Shown piece by piece: positions 25,932 to 36,700 of a DNA stretch of 64,000 nt (position 1 is its first letter; each line of letters begins with the position of its first letter). The notes beneath the pieces were generated by a model. The model had not been told where the DNA came from, did no database searches, and was given only the letters and a program-made list of their open reading frames with translations. The DNA lies in contig NZ_CAJUHF010000013.1 of the NCBI RefSeq assembly GCF_910585845.1, positions 1 to 64,000 on the forward strand. The letters run 5' to 3'. Source of the DNA: an uncultured Bacteroides sp. (GTDB lineage Bacteria > Bacteroidota > Bacteroidia > Bacteroidales > Bacteroidaceae). Made by a program: the position numbers and the translations under genes.

Positions 25932-26838
25932 ATGAAGAGTTGGATTTTATTTTGGGTAATCAGCAGTCTCCTATTCGTACACGCCAACGCCCAGAAAAGC
26001 GCATTGCAGAAACAAGGAACAGCCACGCAGTTAACAGTGGACGGCAAGCCTTTTCTCATTTTAGGCGGCGAATTGGGGAATTCATCTGCCGCCTGCACGG
26101 AAGATATCGAACGTATCTTCCCAAAGTTGCAGCGCATGGGACTGAACACTGTGCTTGTTCCGGCATACTGGGATCTGACGGAACCGCAAGAGGGCCAATT
26201 CGACTTCACGCTGACTGATAAAACCATCGAACAAGCCAGGCTGAATGGGTTGAAAGTTGTCTTTCTTTGGTTTGGAGCCTGGAAGAATTCAATGAGCTGC
26301 TATGCTCCTCTCTGGTTCAAAGATGCCTCTCCTGACCCGCTATCAGGGAAAAGATGTCATGGAAGGAATGCTCTTCGACCAAAAAAACCGGGAAAGCATC
26401 TTCATACAGGATGATTTAAGAATTGTCTGCCGGCATTATTTCACCCTGCCTTGGGATCCGCGTGCCAAAGACGGTAGTACATGGCCCGAAGGAGGAGGTA
26501 TCCTGCTGAGACTTGCCCCAAACGAATATATCGTGGCGGGTAGTGGCATCGTCATCGAATTTGAAAAGGTTTCTGAAAACCAAGGCAAGATACAGGCCTT
26601 GGGCGAAGACGGTTTCGCGCAGGCAGGAGGGAAAAATGGGGAAACAGCTAATAGAAAAGCGGAATGGAAAGGAGCACGTTGCGGAATCGGACACGTAGAC
26701 GAGGTGCAAGTGAACGAAGACGGTACACTGTCCTATATACGCCGACTGAATGGCGACCAAGACCATCAGGGGCGGCATGTGCGAATCTCGACAGGAGATT
26801 TCCGTATCTTGCACGTAAAGTTGTACGAATATAAATAG
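25932..26838 (+). pseudogene. GH35 beta-galactosidase gene with a large internal deletion
   Basis: The first frame (from 25932) encodes a signal peptide (ending 'VHANA') and the start of a GH35 barrel ('LILGGELGNSSAA', 'FPKLQRMGLNTVLVPAYWDL', 'WFGAWKNSMSCYAPLW'), then runs out of register near 26330. The second frame, shifted by +1, encodes the C-terminal DUF5597 domain of the same enzymes ('VMEGMLFDQKN', 'TWPEGGGILLRLAPNEYIVA', 'GSGIVIEFE') to 26838. The middle of the protein, including both catalytic Glu residues, is absent; the intact family is about 530-550 residues. The enzyme must be inactive. It is the first gene of the operon, and downstream genes remain open. The exact junction cannot be fixed by eye. 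Confidence 0.85.
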
Positions 26839-26925
26839 ACGTGCAAAACAGAAAGAAAAGAAAAGATAAAGAAAAGAACAGAAAGAACAAAAACAACAGA
26901 TAGAATCAAAGACATAATTCAAAAC

Positions 26926-28614
26926 ATGAAAATGGTTAGTTATAATAAAGTTAGGTTGATTTCGGCAGCGCTACTTTGCTTTTGTACTGTTTCTATAACG
27001 GAGGCAAAAGTAAAGTTGCCTGCCTTAATTTCGGACGGAATGGTACTGCAACGCGAACGCCCCGTCAAAGTATGGGGTACGGCAGACGCCGGAGAGAGCG
27101 TAGTAGTGAAATTCCAGAAAAACGCCGCTCCCAACGAAGTGAAAGGCGGAAAGCTGAAAAACGCCTATACGGTAACTGCCGACCAAACCGGCAACTGGTG
27201 CATCACCCTGCCCCCCATGAAGGCGGGTGGCCCCTATATCCTGCAAGTGAATGACATTGAACTGAAAGAGATTCTGGTGGGAGACGTCTGGTTATGCTCC
27301 GGACAGTCGAACATGGAATTACCTGTCAGACGTGTCACTGACATGTTTGCAGAAGAGATCGAAGCCTACGAGAACAAGCACATACGCCTGCTGAAGGTAC
27401 CCAATATCTTCAACTTCCATGCCCCACAAACCGACCTGCCGGACCATACGAACTGGAAAGCCTGTACCCGGGAAGACGTGATGGAGTTCTCGGCACTCGC
27501 CTACTTCTTCGCCAAAGCCATGTACGAGAAAGACGGCATACCCGTCGGGATAATCAACTCCAGCTGGGGAGGAACACCCGTAGAAGCCTGGATCAGTGAA
27601 GACGGATTGAAAGAATTTCCCAAGTATATCAACGATAAGCGCCAGTATGAGGACGATGCCTACCTGAAAAGCATCAAGCAAACGGAAGGGCAGAGTTTCC
27701 GTCGATGGAGCCTCTCTCTATATCAGGGAGATGCGGGACTGCACGAATCCCCTCGTTGGTATGCTCCCGACTATAACGACAAAGGATGGACGAACGTCGA
27801 CCTGCACTCCACCGGCTGGGGAAGCAACGGATTGAATCCGGTCAACGGTTCGCACTGGTTCCGCAAAGAGGTGGAGATCCCGCAGGAATGGAACGGTAAG
27901 GAGGCTGTCTTGCGATTGGGATGCATCGTCGATGCAGACTCTGTCTACGTGAACGGCACCTTCGTTGGAACGACTTCCTATCAATATCCGCCGCGCATCT
28001 ACACAATTCCCGCAGGAGTGCTGAAGACGGGAAAGAATGTCGTAACCGTACGTCTGATCAGCAACGGTGGCTATCCGCACTTCGTCAAGGAGAAACCCTA
28101 CAAGATCATTTGCGGCAATGAGGAAGTGAGCCTGACAGGAGAATGGAAATACAAGCAGGGTGCTGCCATGCCCGCAGCTCCGGGCATGATGTTCTTCTGC
28201 TACAAGCCGATATGCTTGTACAATGCCATGATCGCCCCACTGAAGAACTACAACGTACGCGGCGTGATCTGGTATCAAGGAGAGTCGAACGTAGACCGCC
28301 GCAACGAATACGCCGCCCTGCTGACCGCTATGATTGCCGACTGGCGACGTACCTTCGGCAATGCGGAGTTGCCTTTCTACATCGTCGAACTTGCCGACTT
28401 CCTGTCGAAAGATGATGTCAGGGGACGTCAGGCATGGACGGAGATGCGCAAGGAGCAGGCACGTGTGGCAGAGACCAACACCCATACCCGCCTCATCCGC
28501 AACAGCGATTTGGGCGAATGGAACGACATACACCCGTTGGACAAGAAGACTCTGGGCAACCGCGTAGCCGAAAGCGCCTGGAAAGACAGCCAAGAACAGA
28601 AAACTAAAAAATAA
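26926..28614 (+). CDS. SASA-type (SGNH) acetylesterase, likely acetylxylan esterase
   Basis: This is a 562-residue protein annotated in the family as sialate O-acetylesterase. A signal peptide (cut near 'ITEA') exports it. The SGNH fold shows Ser128 in 'LCSGQSNMELP', block III in 'GVIWYQGESN', and the Asp/His pair in 'NDIHPLDKK' (about 534-539). A beta-sandwich of the GH2 sugar-binding type is inserted at about 255-400 ('GSHWFRKEVEIP', 'VYVNGTFVG'). The combination of SGNH with such an insert is known from CE20 acetylxylan esterases. In this operon, removal of acetyl groups from xylo-oligosaccharides is more likely than action on sialic acid. The C-terminus is a short charged tail (KDSQEQKTKK). 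Confidence 0.82.
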   Translation: MKMVSYNKVRLISAALLCFCTVSITEAKVKLPALISDGMVLQRERPVKVWGTADAGESVVVKFQKNAAPNEVKGGKLKNAYTVTADQTGNWCITLPPMKAGGPYILQVNDIELKEILVGDVWLCSGQSNMELPVRRVTDMFAEEIEAYENKHIRLLKVPNIFNFHAPQTDLPDHTNWKACTREDVMEFSALAYFFAKAMYEKDGIPVGIINSSWGGTPVEAWISEDGLKEFPKYINDKRQYEDDAYLKSIKQTEGQSFRRWSLSLYQGDAGLHESPRWYAPDYNDKGWTNVDLHSTGWGSNGLNPVNGSHWFRKEVEIPQEWNGKEAVLRLGCIVDADSVYVNGTFVGTTSYQYPPRIYTIPAGVLKTGKNVVTVRLISNGGYPHFVKEKPYKIICGNEEVSLTGEWKYKQGAAMPAAPGMMFFCYKPICLYNAMIAPLKNYNVRGVIWYQGESNVDRRNEYAALLTAMIADWRRTFGNAELPFYIVELADFLSKDDVRGRQAWTEMRKEQARVAETNTHTRLIRNSDLGEWNDIHPLDKKTLGNRVAESAWKDSQEQKTKK

Positions 28615-28628
28615 TAATAACAAGTACT

Positions 28629-30125
28629 ATGAACTCACTCAGTCAGAAAGTATCTTTAGCCGAAAAGATAGGCTATAGTTTAGGAGATTGCTCTGCGAAC
28701 CTTGTGTTCCAGATGATGATGATTTATCAAACCAAGTTCTATACCGATGTATTCGGGTTGGAAGGTGCCATTGCGGGATCAGTCATGCTGATTGCCCGCA
28801 TCGTAGATGCCTTTGTCGACCCGACGGTAGGCATCCTGTCCGACCGCACCCAAAGTAAATGGGGTAAATACCGCCCGTGGGTGATCTGGACGGCACTCCC
28901 CTTCATGGTGTTCTACATATTGGCGTTCTACAATCCCGGCATCGAGGACAAAGGATTGGTAGCCGTCTACGCCACCATCTCTTACACCTTATTGATGACC
29001 CTTTATTCTTTCAATAATACCCCATACTCTTCGTTGGGCGGTGTCATGTCAAGTGACATCAAAGAGCGTACGAGTATCACATCCATCCGTTTCGTGTCTG
29101 CCACTATCGCACAGTTTGTCGTACAGGGCCTGACGCTGCCTTTGGTCAGCAAATTTGCGGGCGAAAGCGGCGACAAGGGACACGGATGGTTGTGCACCAT
29201 CACCCTGTTTGCTGTGATCGGTTTCTTGTTCCTGGTGATTACATTCTTCTCCAGCCGCGAACGTATCACGCCGCCGGCAAGCCAAAAGACGGATACGCGG
29301 AAGGACATCAAGGATGTATTCAGTAACATCCCTTGGCGTGCCATGTTCATCCTTACCCTCTTCCTTTTCACGACACTGGCGATGTGGGGAAGTGCCATGA
29401 ACTACTACTTTGAGAATTATGTGGACGCAGGCGCACTATATGCCTTCCTCGACAAGCTCGGACTGGTTGCCACGCAGGCAAGCGACAGTATCGGATATAC
29501 CGTACTGAACGCCTTCGGTCTGATTGTGAGCAGCCCCGACAAGGCTTACGAAGTCGGCTTCGGCGTATTCAACATGCTGGGTGCCATCGTCCAGTTCTTC
29601 GGTGTCATCTGCCTGTCCGGTTTCCTTGCCAACCGCTACGGAAAGAAGTCGGTCTTCATTGTCTGCCTGGCATTGACGGCATTGTTCACTGCCTTCTTCT
29701 ACTTCCCCAACGAGACGGACGTAGAGACGATGTTCGTGTTGAACTTCCTGAAGAGTCTAGCGTATGCGCCTACCGTGCCGTTGCTTTGGGCAATGATTGC
29801 CGATGTGGCTGACCACTCGGAATATGTCAACCATCGCCGTGCGACGGGATTCGTATTTGCCGGCGTAGTGTTTGCACTGAAAGCCGGTCTGGGTATAGGC
29901 GGAGCCATCTTAGGATTCCTGCTTTCCGGCTTCGGCTACGTATCCGGGGCGGGCATAGCGCAGAGCGAATCCGCCATTCATGGCATCGTGCTCTCTTCCA
30001 GCATCATTCCGGCGCTGACGTTCTTTGTGGGTGTCGTCGCCTTGTGGTTCTACCCCATCACCAAGAAGTATAACGAGCAGATACAGGCAGAACTTGCCGA
30101 GCGCCGGAAAAATGCCGACTATTAA
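28629..30125 (+). CDS. GPH-family sugar:cation symporter (xyloside transporter)
   Basis: This is an inner-membrane transporter of 498 residues with about 12 membrane helices. 'EKIGYSLGDCSANLVFQMM' and 'DPTVGILSDRTQSKWGKYRP' are the hallmarks of the glycoside-pentoside-hexuronide:cation symporters (XynB/YicJ/MelB type). It lies 14 bp after the esterase gene and 62 bp before the GH43 gene. It probably brings xylose, xylobiose or decorated short xylo-oligosaccharides into the cytoplasm for the GH43 enzyme. The substrate is inferred from context. Confidence 0.88.
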   Translation: MNSLSQKVSLAEKIGYSLGDCSANLVFQMMMIYQTKFYTDVFGLEGAIAGSVMLIARIVDAFVDPTVGILSDRTQSKWGKYRPWVIWTALPFMVFYILAFYNPGIEDKGLVAVYATISYTLLMTLYSFNNTPYSSLGGVMSSDIKERTSITSIRFVSATIAQFVVQGLTLPLVSKFAGESGDKGHGWLCTITLFAVIGFLFLVITFFSSRERITPPASQKTDTRKDIKDVFSNIPWRAMFILTLFLFTTLAMWGSAMNYYFENYVDAGALYAFLDKLGLVATQASDSIGYTVLNAFGLIVSSPDKAYEVGFGVFNMLGAIVQFFGVICLSGFLANRYGKKSVFIVCLALTALFTAFFYFPNETDVETMFVLNFLKSLAYAPTVPLLWAMIADVADHSEYVNHRRATGFVFAGVVFALKAGLGIGGAILGFLLSGFGYVSGAGIAQSESAIHGIVLSSSIIPALTFFVGVVALWFYPITKKYNEQIQAELAERRKNADY

Positions 30126-30187
30126 CCGGCGTATCCGCATCGGAAAACAGCGATAAACAATCATAAATTCAAATAAAAAACATTATC

Positions 30188-31165
30188 ATGAAAAAGGAAA
30201 AAAGATATTTAGTACCCAACGACTTTATGGCAGATCCTGCCGTCCATGTGTTCAACGACCGCCTCTATATCTACCCCTCGCACGACTGGGAAAGCGGCAT
30301 CCCCGAAAATGACAACGGCGACCACTTCAATATGAAAGACTACCACGTCTTCTCTACCGAAGACCCTATACACGGGGAAGTCATCGACCACGGTTTGGTG
30401 CTCACCACCGAAGAGATTCCTTGGGCAGGACGCCAGCTTTGGGATTGCGACGTGGCGGAGAAGGACGGAAAGTATTATATGTATTTCCCCCTGAAGGACC
30501 GGAACGACATTTTCCGTATCGGCGTTGCCGTGAGCGACCGCCCCGAAGGTCCTTTCACGCCCCAACCCGATCCGATACGCGGGAGCTACAGCATAGACCC
30601 TGCCGTGCTGAACGATGGAGACGGAAACTATTACATGTACTTCGGCGGACTCTGGGGAGGACAATTGCAACGCTACCGCGACAACAAGGCGTTGGAAGCG
30701 GGCGGCGTATTTCCTGCCGACAACGAACCTGCCATCCCCGCACGGGTAGTCAAGCTCAGTGCCGACATGATGCAGTTTGCCGAAGAGCCCCGACCAGTGG
30801 TGGTACTCGACGAGAACGGCAAACCGCTGACAGCAGGCGACAATGAACGCCGCTTCTTCGAGGCTTCGTGGATGCACAAGTACAACGGCAAGTACTACTT
30901 CTCCTACTCCACCGGAGACACGCATCGCCTGTGCTATGCCATCGGCGACAATCCCTACGGCCCGTTCACCTATCAAGGAGTCATCCTTACTCCGGTGGTG
31001 GGATGGACCACGCACCATGCCATCGCAGAGTACAAGGGCAAATGGTATCTGTTCCACCACGACAGTGTTCCTTCGGGAGGACGTACCTGGCTACGTAGCC
31101 TGAAAGTATGCGAACTGGAATACGATGCCGAGGGACACATCATCACTATCGAAGGGGAAGACTGA
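30188..31165 (+). CDS. GH43 beta-xylosidase/alpha-L-arabinofuranosidase, cytoplasmic
   Basis: This is a single-domain five-bladed propeller glycosidase of 325 residues without a signal peptide. The inverting catalytic trio is visible: Asp16 in 'NDFMADPAVHVF' (base), Asp137 in 'SYSIDPAVLN' (pKa modulator) and Glu225 in 'RFFEASWMHKY' (acid). There is no C-terminal beta-sandwich, so it resembles GH43 subfamily 1 enzymes that cleave xylo-oligosaccharides. Its position after the inner-membrane symporter fits a cytoplasmic role in releasing xylose or arabinose. Xylosidase and arabinofuranosidase activities cannot be separated from the sequence. Confidence 0.87.
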   Translation: MKKEKRYLVPNDFMADPAVHVFNDRLYIYPSHDWESGIPENDNGDHFNMKDYHVFSTEDPIHGEVIDHGLVLTTEEIPWAGRQLWDCDVAEKDGKYYMYFPLKDRNDIFRIGVAVSDRPEGPFTPQPDPIRGSYSIDPAVLNDGDGNYYMYFGGLWGGQLQRYRDNKALEAGGVFPADNEPAIPARVVKLSADMMQFAEEPRPVVVLDENGKPLTAGDNERRFFEASWMHKYNGKYYFSYSTGDTHRLCYAIGDNPYGPFTYQGVILTPVVGWTTHHAIAEYKGKWYLFHHDSVPSGGRTWLRSLKVCELEYDAEGHIITIEGED

Positions 31166-31251
31166 TGACTTTCTTTCCGACTTGTTTCTTGCCCGCTTGC
31201 CATTTAGGAAGTTGAAGTTAAGAAACGAATTATTCATCTCTATCATTGCTT

Positions 31252-33282
31252 ATGAAGAAATTATTATCCTTCATATTATTACTCTGCCTGCTGGTTCCCG
31301 CCTCGGCAGAAGATGGCAACCGCTTGTGGCTGCGATACACGGCAGACGGACAGGCGAACGTCACCTGCAACCGGCAATCGCCCATTGTGGACGCAGCTGC
31401 CGCCGAACTGCGTAAAGGCTGGAAAGGGGTACCCGTTGCGCTGACCCTGATCCGCAACAAGGAAACACGCGCACTGGGGGAAGAAGGCTTCCGACTGTCC
31501 ACATCCGACGAAGGGCGGAAAATCTCCATTACTTCCGCCGGCGAGCGCGGATTGCTCTACGGAGCGTTCCATCTGCTAAGGTTGCAGGAGACTGGTACAG
31601 ACTGGACAAGGCTTGACATCAAGGAAAGCCCCGCCTACGACCTCCGTATCCTCAACCACTGGGACAACCTGGACCGTAGCGTCGAACGGGGATATGCCGG
31701 ACGCTCCCTATGGAAGTGGGACGCACTGCCCTCGACCCTCTCCGACCGTTACACGGAGTATGCACGTGCCAATGCCTCCATCGGCATCAACGGCACTGTC
31801 ATCAATAATGTCAATGCTTCCTCCCGAATCCTCTCTGCCGAGTATCTGGAGAAGGTGAAAGCACTGGCAGACATATTCCGTCCGTATGGCATCCGGGTCT
31901 ATCTCTCCATCAATTTTGCCTCTCCCATGCAACTGGGTGGACTGCCTACGGCTGACCCGCTGGACAAACAGGTTATTGCCTGGTGGAAGGAGAAGGCACG
32001 TGAAATCTATCGCCTTATCCCCGACTTCGGCGGTTTCCTCGTGAAAGCCAACTCCGAGGGACAACCCGGTCCGTGCGACTTCGGACGCAGCCACACCGAA
32101 GGTGCCAACATGCTTGCCGATGCGGTGAAGCCCTACAAAGGCATCATCATGTGGCGCGCCTTCGTCTACAGCCCCAGCGATGCCGACCGCGCAAAGCAGG
32201 CATATCTGGAGTTCCAACCTCTGGACGGACAATTCCGCAACAACGTCATCGTGCAGATAAAGAATGGTCCGGTCGACTTCCAGCCGCGCGAACCTTACAG
32301 TCCGTTGTTCGGCGCCATGCCTGCGACGGCGCAGATGGTTGAGTTTCAGATTACACAAGAGTATCTGGGTTTCTCCCACCACCTTGCCTACCTTGCGCCG
32401 ATGTGGAAGGAGTTTTTCAATTTCGTGCCGCACGCTTCGCTGAAGGCGATGGCAGGCGTTGCCAACATCGGAACAGATACAAACTGGTGCGGGCATCACT
32501 TTGCCCAATCCAACTGGTATGCTTTCGGACGCCTCGCCTGGAATCCGGAACTCTCTTCCGAAGCCATCGCTGACGAATGGTTGGCACAGACGTTCTTCAA
32601 TGCGCGTAACCAACAGCACATCCCCGCAGCACACAAAGTACGGCAGATGATGATGCAAAGCCGCGAAGCCGTAGTGGACTACATGATGCCCATCGGACTG
32701 CACCATCTCTTCGCATGGGGACATCATTACGGTCCGGAACCTTGGTGCGCCATCCCCGGTGCACGCCCCGACTGGCTGCCTTCTTATTATCACAAGGCAG
32801 ACAAGAAAGGAATCGGTTTCGACCGCAGCCGGAACGGCAGTAATGCCACCGCGCAGTATCCCGATTCGCTCCGCCGACTCTACGACGACATCCGCACTTG
32901 TCCGGACGAATACCTGCTGTGGTTCCACCATGCACCGTGGCAACACGTCATGCAGAGCGGACGTACCGTGTGGGACGAACTATGCCACCGCTACGACAGG
33001 GGCGTTCAACAGGTCAGGAACTTCCAGAAGATATGGGCGGAAACGGAAGAGTTCATCGATGCAGAACGATTTGAAGCCGTACAGTCGCGGCTGAGCATAC
33101 AGGCGCGCGATGCCGTGTGGTGGAAAGATGCATGCCTGCTCTACTTCATGGAGTATTCCGGCATGCGGATTCCTTACGACATTGAACGCCCGATCCATCG
33201 GTTGGACGACCTGAAGCGGGTGAAGTTACCCATCGGCAACCACGAATGTCCGACGGAGCAGATGCTGAACGAAAGAAGATAA
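31252..33282 (+). CDS. GH67 alpha-glucuronidase
   Basis: This enzyme of about 676 residues removes (4-O-methyl-)glucuronic acid from the non-reducing end of xylo-oligosaccharides. It has a signal peptide (start at the ATG at 31252, cut near 'PASA'), so it is periplasmic or surface-exposed. An N-terminal beta-sandwich (about 20-130) precedes the barrel. The conserved GH67 segments are present: 'FLVKANSEGQPGP' (acid Glu), 'VQIKNGPVDFQPREP' (Asp) and 'AQMVEFQITQEYLG' (Glu). 'ILNHWDNLDRSVERGYAG' is another family signature. It is the last gene of operon 1, followed by a perfect 23-bp hairpin. Confidence 0.95.
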   Translation: MKKLLSFILLLCLLVPASAEDGNRLWLRYTADGQANVTCNRQSPIVDAAAAELRKGWKGVPVALTLIRNKETRALGEEGFRLSTSDEGRKISITSAGERGLLYGAFHLLRLQETGTDWTRLDIKESPAYDLRILNHWDNLDRSVERGYAGRSLWKWDALPSTLSDRYTEYARANASIGINGTVINNVNASSRILSAEYLEKVKALADIFRPYGIRVYLSINFASPMQLGGLPTADPLDKQVIAWWKEKAREIYRLIPDFGGFLVKANSEGQPGPCDFGRSHTEGANMLADAVKPYKGIIMWRAFVYSPSDADRAKQAYLEFQPLDGQFRNNVIVQIKNGPVDFQPREPYSPLFGAMPATAQMVEFQITQEYLGFSHHLAYLAPMWKEFFNFVPHASLKAMAGVANIGTDTNWCGHHFAQSNWYAFGRLAWNPELSSEAIADEWLAQTFFNARNQQHIPAAHKVRQMMMQSREAVVDYMMPIGLHHLFAWGHHYGPEPWCAIPGARPDWLPSYYHKADKKGIGFDRSRNGSNATAQYPDSLRRLYDDIRTCPDEYLLWFHHAPWQHVMQSGRTVWDELCHRYDRGVQQVRNFQKIWAETEEFIDAERFEAVQSRLSIQARDAVWWKDACLLYFMEYSGMRIPYDIERPIHRLDDLKRVKLPIGNHECPTEQMLNERR

Positions 33283-33303
33283 AAACCAAAGAAGATAAGA
33301 ACC

Positions 33304-33355
33304 AAATAGAAAAAGAACGGAGGAGTTTTACCACTCCTCCGTTCTTTTTCTATTT
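33304..33355 (+). terminator. Perfect 23-bp hairpin terminator after GH67
   Basis: The arms 33304-33326 and 33333-33355 are perfect reverse complements (the core CGGAGGAGT pairs with ACTCCTCCG) around a TTTACC loop. The arms contain A-rich and T-rich outer parts, so the hairpin could end transcription in either direction. Confidence 0.85.
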
Positions 33356-33532
33356 GAGTTGTACATATTTATTTATTCCATTATTTATTAAGCAACTACC
33401 GTTTTTCATTCATTCCATTTCTTTTCCTTCTCCGCACGGTCGACAGAGAAATATCGCATTCTCGTCGCCCGGAAAATGCGGAGTGTCTAAATGACCGGAA
33501 AGAAACTCAAAAGAAGCTGAATAAAAGACTTT

Positions 33533-33558
33533 TTGAAGAAAATTCAAACAGGCTCTAA
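33533..33558 (+). repeat. Dispersed 26-bp intergenic repeat, copy 2
   Basis: This contains AAACAGGCTCTAA and matches 30-55 at 24 of 26 positions. It lies about 23 bp upstream of the candidate -7 box of the hybrid regulator, close to where a -33 element would be. Confidence 0.6.
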
Positions 33559-33580
33559 GGTAAATGTAAAGAAGATTGTG

Positions 33581-33588
33581 TATATTTG
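33581..33588 (+). promoter_or_regulatory. Candidate -7 box of the hybrid regulator gene
   Basis: TATATTTG followed by CA fits TAnnTTTG. The ATG lies 128 bp downstream. No ATGTWACAT boxes are upstream, so the regulator is probably not controlled by its own presumed sites. Confidence 0.5.
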
Positions 33589-33610
33589 CAACCCTAAATC
33601 ATAGCTTCGC

Positions 33611-33699
33611 AGTTCGTAGTTTACAACCCTACAACCCGTAACTCGTAACCCTGTAGTTCGTAGCTTACCCCTTTGTAGCCTGTAACTTGCAGTTCGTAG
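33611..33699. repeat. 44-bp degenerate tandem repeat in the regulator leader
   Basis: AGTTCGTAGTT at 33611 recurs as AGTTCGTAGCT at 33655, 44 bp later. The following segments match in turn (AACCCGTAACT against AGCCTGTAACT), and AGTTCGTAG appears again at 33691. It fills the 5' leader of the regulator gene. The rest of 33283-33716 holds the terminator, the 26-bp repeat and the promoter but no gene. Confidence 0.6.
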
Positions 33700-33716
33700 C
33701 TCAAACATTATACTAT

Positions 33717-36700
33717 ATGAAAACAATATTCATACTATGCCTGCTGAGTTTGTTCCTTTCCTTCCCCTCCCACGGACAAGAAGGAAGGATGTTCACCACC
33801 GACAATGAACTGTCCAGCAGTATGATCAACAAGATATATCAAGACAAGGACGGCATCATCTGGATAGCTACCGAAGACGGACTGAATCAGTACGACGGCG
33901 CTAAATTCACCATATACAGGAACGAAAAAAACAATCCGCACTCACTGCTGAGCAACTATGTACGTATCGTCTTTGAAGACAGCCGCAGACGTTTCTTCGT
34001 GGGTGGCCTGAACGGCTTGCAGCTGTACGACCGTGCCACCGACCGGTTCACCAACATCTCTATGAAGTTTTCCGACGGCACACTGGCAGCTCCCAACATA
34101 TCCACCCTGCTCGAACGGAAAAACGGAGACATACTGATAGGCACCGCCGGACACAGCCTGTTTGAACTAAAGGAACAAGGCGACACAATAATGGGACTGC
34201 AAACCAGACACCTCGTAACCAGCAGCCTCATCCACTGCATCTACGAAGACCGGCAAGAGAATTTATGGATAGCCACCGGCGACAAAGGTATCTTCCGTAT
34301 AGACCGACAAGGGCAAACCAAGCAATACATCCACGAAAACAGCATAGCCCTCAACACCGTCTCCAGCATCTGCGAAGACGAACACGGTAGACTCTACATC
34401 GGAAGCCTCAAACGGGGTGTGTTCGTCTATCATCCGCAGACCGACTCATTCCGCCCGATCACCTACGCGCCCAACCATAACCTGCCCGTCAAGATACTTT
34501 ATCCTTCCACACACAACGAAATATACATCGGTACCGACGGCGAAGGCATGAAGACGTATGACATACAAAAAAAACGAATCAAAGAAACCAACTTCAATAC
34601 CACCCTATTCAACCTGAACCGCTCAAAAATCCACTCCATCTTGAAAGACAAGATGGGTAACCTGTGGCTGGGCTTCTTCCAGAAAGGCGTCATGCTTATG
34701 CCCCCCATGACCAACCAGTTCAACTACATCGGCTATAAATCTTCCATGCACGACCTGATAGGCTCCAACTGCGTCATGTCGGTGTGCAAGGATCACGCAG
34801 GCATCCTCTGGGTGGGAACAGACAACGACGGTATCTATGGCATAGCCCCCGACGGGAGCCTGAAAAGCCACTTCGCCCCCAAAGGTACCCCGCACTCGGT
34901 GCCCGCAACCATCATGAGCATCTTCGAAGACTCCAACCACAATCTCTGGGTAGGCTCCTACATGAACGGCATGGCGAAGATGAACACCCAAACCGGCCAC
35001 TGCGAATACATCAACCTGCTGGACGAAAAGTCCGCTCCTGTAGAGAGTGTCTACAGTTTTGCCGAAGACAACCGGAAAACCCTATGGGTGGGAACAATGG
35101 GTGCCGGGCTCTACAACATCGACATCAGTACCGGCAGAGTGAACAACTGGGAATCACCTACCAAAGAATCGGACTGGAACCAGATAAACAGGTTGCACAA
35201 CTCTTGGATCAACTGCTTGCTACATACATCGGACGAGCGACTCTACATCGGCACATACGACGGCTTAGGCTGCCTGGACATACGGAATATGGACTTCGTA
35301 TCTCCCCTGAAGAACAGAAGAATACTCTATGGTGACGTGATCTATGCCCTATACGAAAGCCGCGACGGACACATCTGGATAGGAACTGACAAAGGACTGA
35401 AATCGCTGGACCCGAAGACGAACCAAGTCAATGAATATACGATAGAAGACGGACTGCCCAGCAACTTCATCTGCGGCATCAAAGAGGATACGAACGGGCA
35501 TCTTTGGATCAGTACCAACAATGGCATCAGTCGGTTCACCCCAGACATCCGGAGCTTCATCAACTTCCATGCAAGCGACGGACTGCAAGGAAACGAATTC
35601 AGCAAGGGAGCCGCCTTCGTCACCAAGGAGGGTGAGTTCATCTTCGGCGGGACAAACGGAATCACCTACTTCGACCCTACCCGCATAAGCAACCCCAACA
35701 AGCAACCGGAAATACGCATCACCGACTTCTACCTTCACAACAAGACCGTGAAGAAAGGCATGAAGTCCGGCGGCAGAGAGATTGTGGACACTGCCGTGAT
35801 GGACGCCAAACATTTCCATCTGTCACACAAGGACAACTCATTCAGCATTGAGTTCTCTGCCATGGAGTTCTATAGCCCCGAGCGTATCACCTACATGTAT
35901 ACCTTCAACAACAGCGCCAACTGGGTCAGCCTGCATCCGGGCAGCAACCGGATATCTTTCAGCGACCTGGCGCCCGGCACTTATCGCTTCATGGTGAAAT
36001 CCAAAGATTACGCCTCCTATTCGGACACAAAGGAGATCCTCATCACCATCTCTCCCGCCTGGTACGCATCTGCATGGGCATGGGTCGTTTATGTCCTGCT
36101 GACAGCCGCTATCATCTATGCCATCATCATGCAGACGCGCCACCGTATCCGCGTCAAGCACGAGATCATGGAGCACATACACACCGAGCAGATCAACGAA
36201 GCCAAACTGCAATTCTTCATCAATATCTCCCATGAGATACGCACACCGATGTCGCTCATCATCAGCCCGCTGCAAAAGCTGATAGCCACCGACAAGGACA
36301 ACGAACGGCAGAAGAACTACTACACCATCTACCGCAACGCCGAACGCATACTGCGCCTGGTGAACCAACTGATGGACATTCGCAAGATAGACAAGAAACA
36401 GATGCTGCTTAAGTTTCAGGAGACGGACATCGTGTTCCTCGTCCGCGACCTGTATAATACGTTCGAACCGCAGGCAAAGTCCAGGAACATCGCCTTCAAC
36501 TTCCGGCCGGAGATGCAGGAACAGAAGCTCTGGATAGACCCGAAGCACTTCGACAAGGTGATCATGAACATCCTCTCCAATGCCTTCAAGTTCACTCCGG
36601 ACAACGGCGAAATAAACATCCTCCTGCACACAGGCGAAGACCCTGCCGCTGCCTCACAAGCCCTGCGAAACTACCTGGAAATCGTAGTGGAAGACAGTGG

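Noticed and set aside
26926..28614. Assignment of the SASA esterase to sialic acid metabolism
   Set aside because: The family name suggests it, but no sialidase, NanA, NanE or NanT homologue is nearby, and the operon is otherwise xylan-directed.
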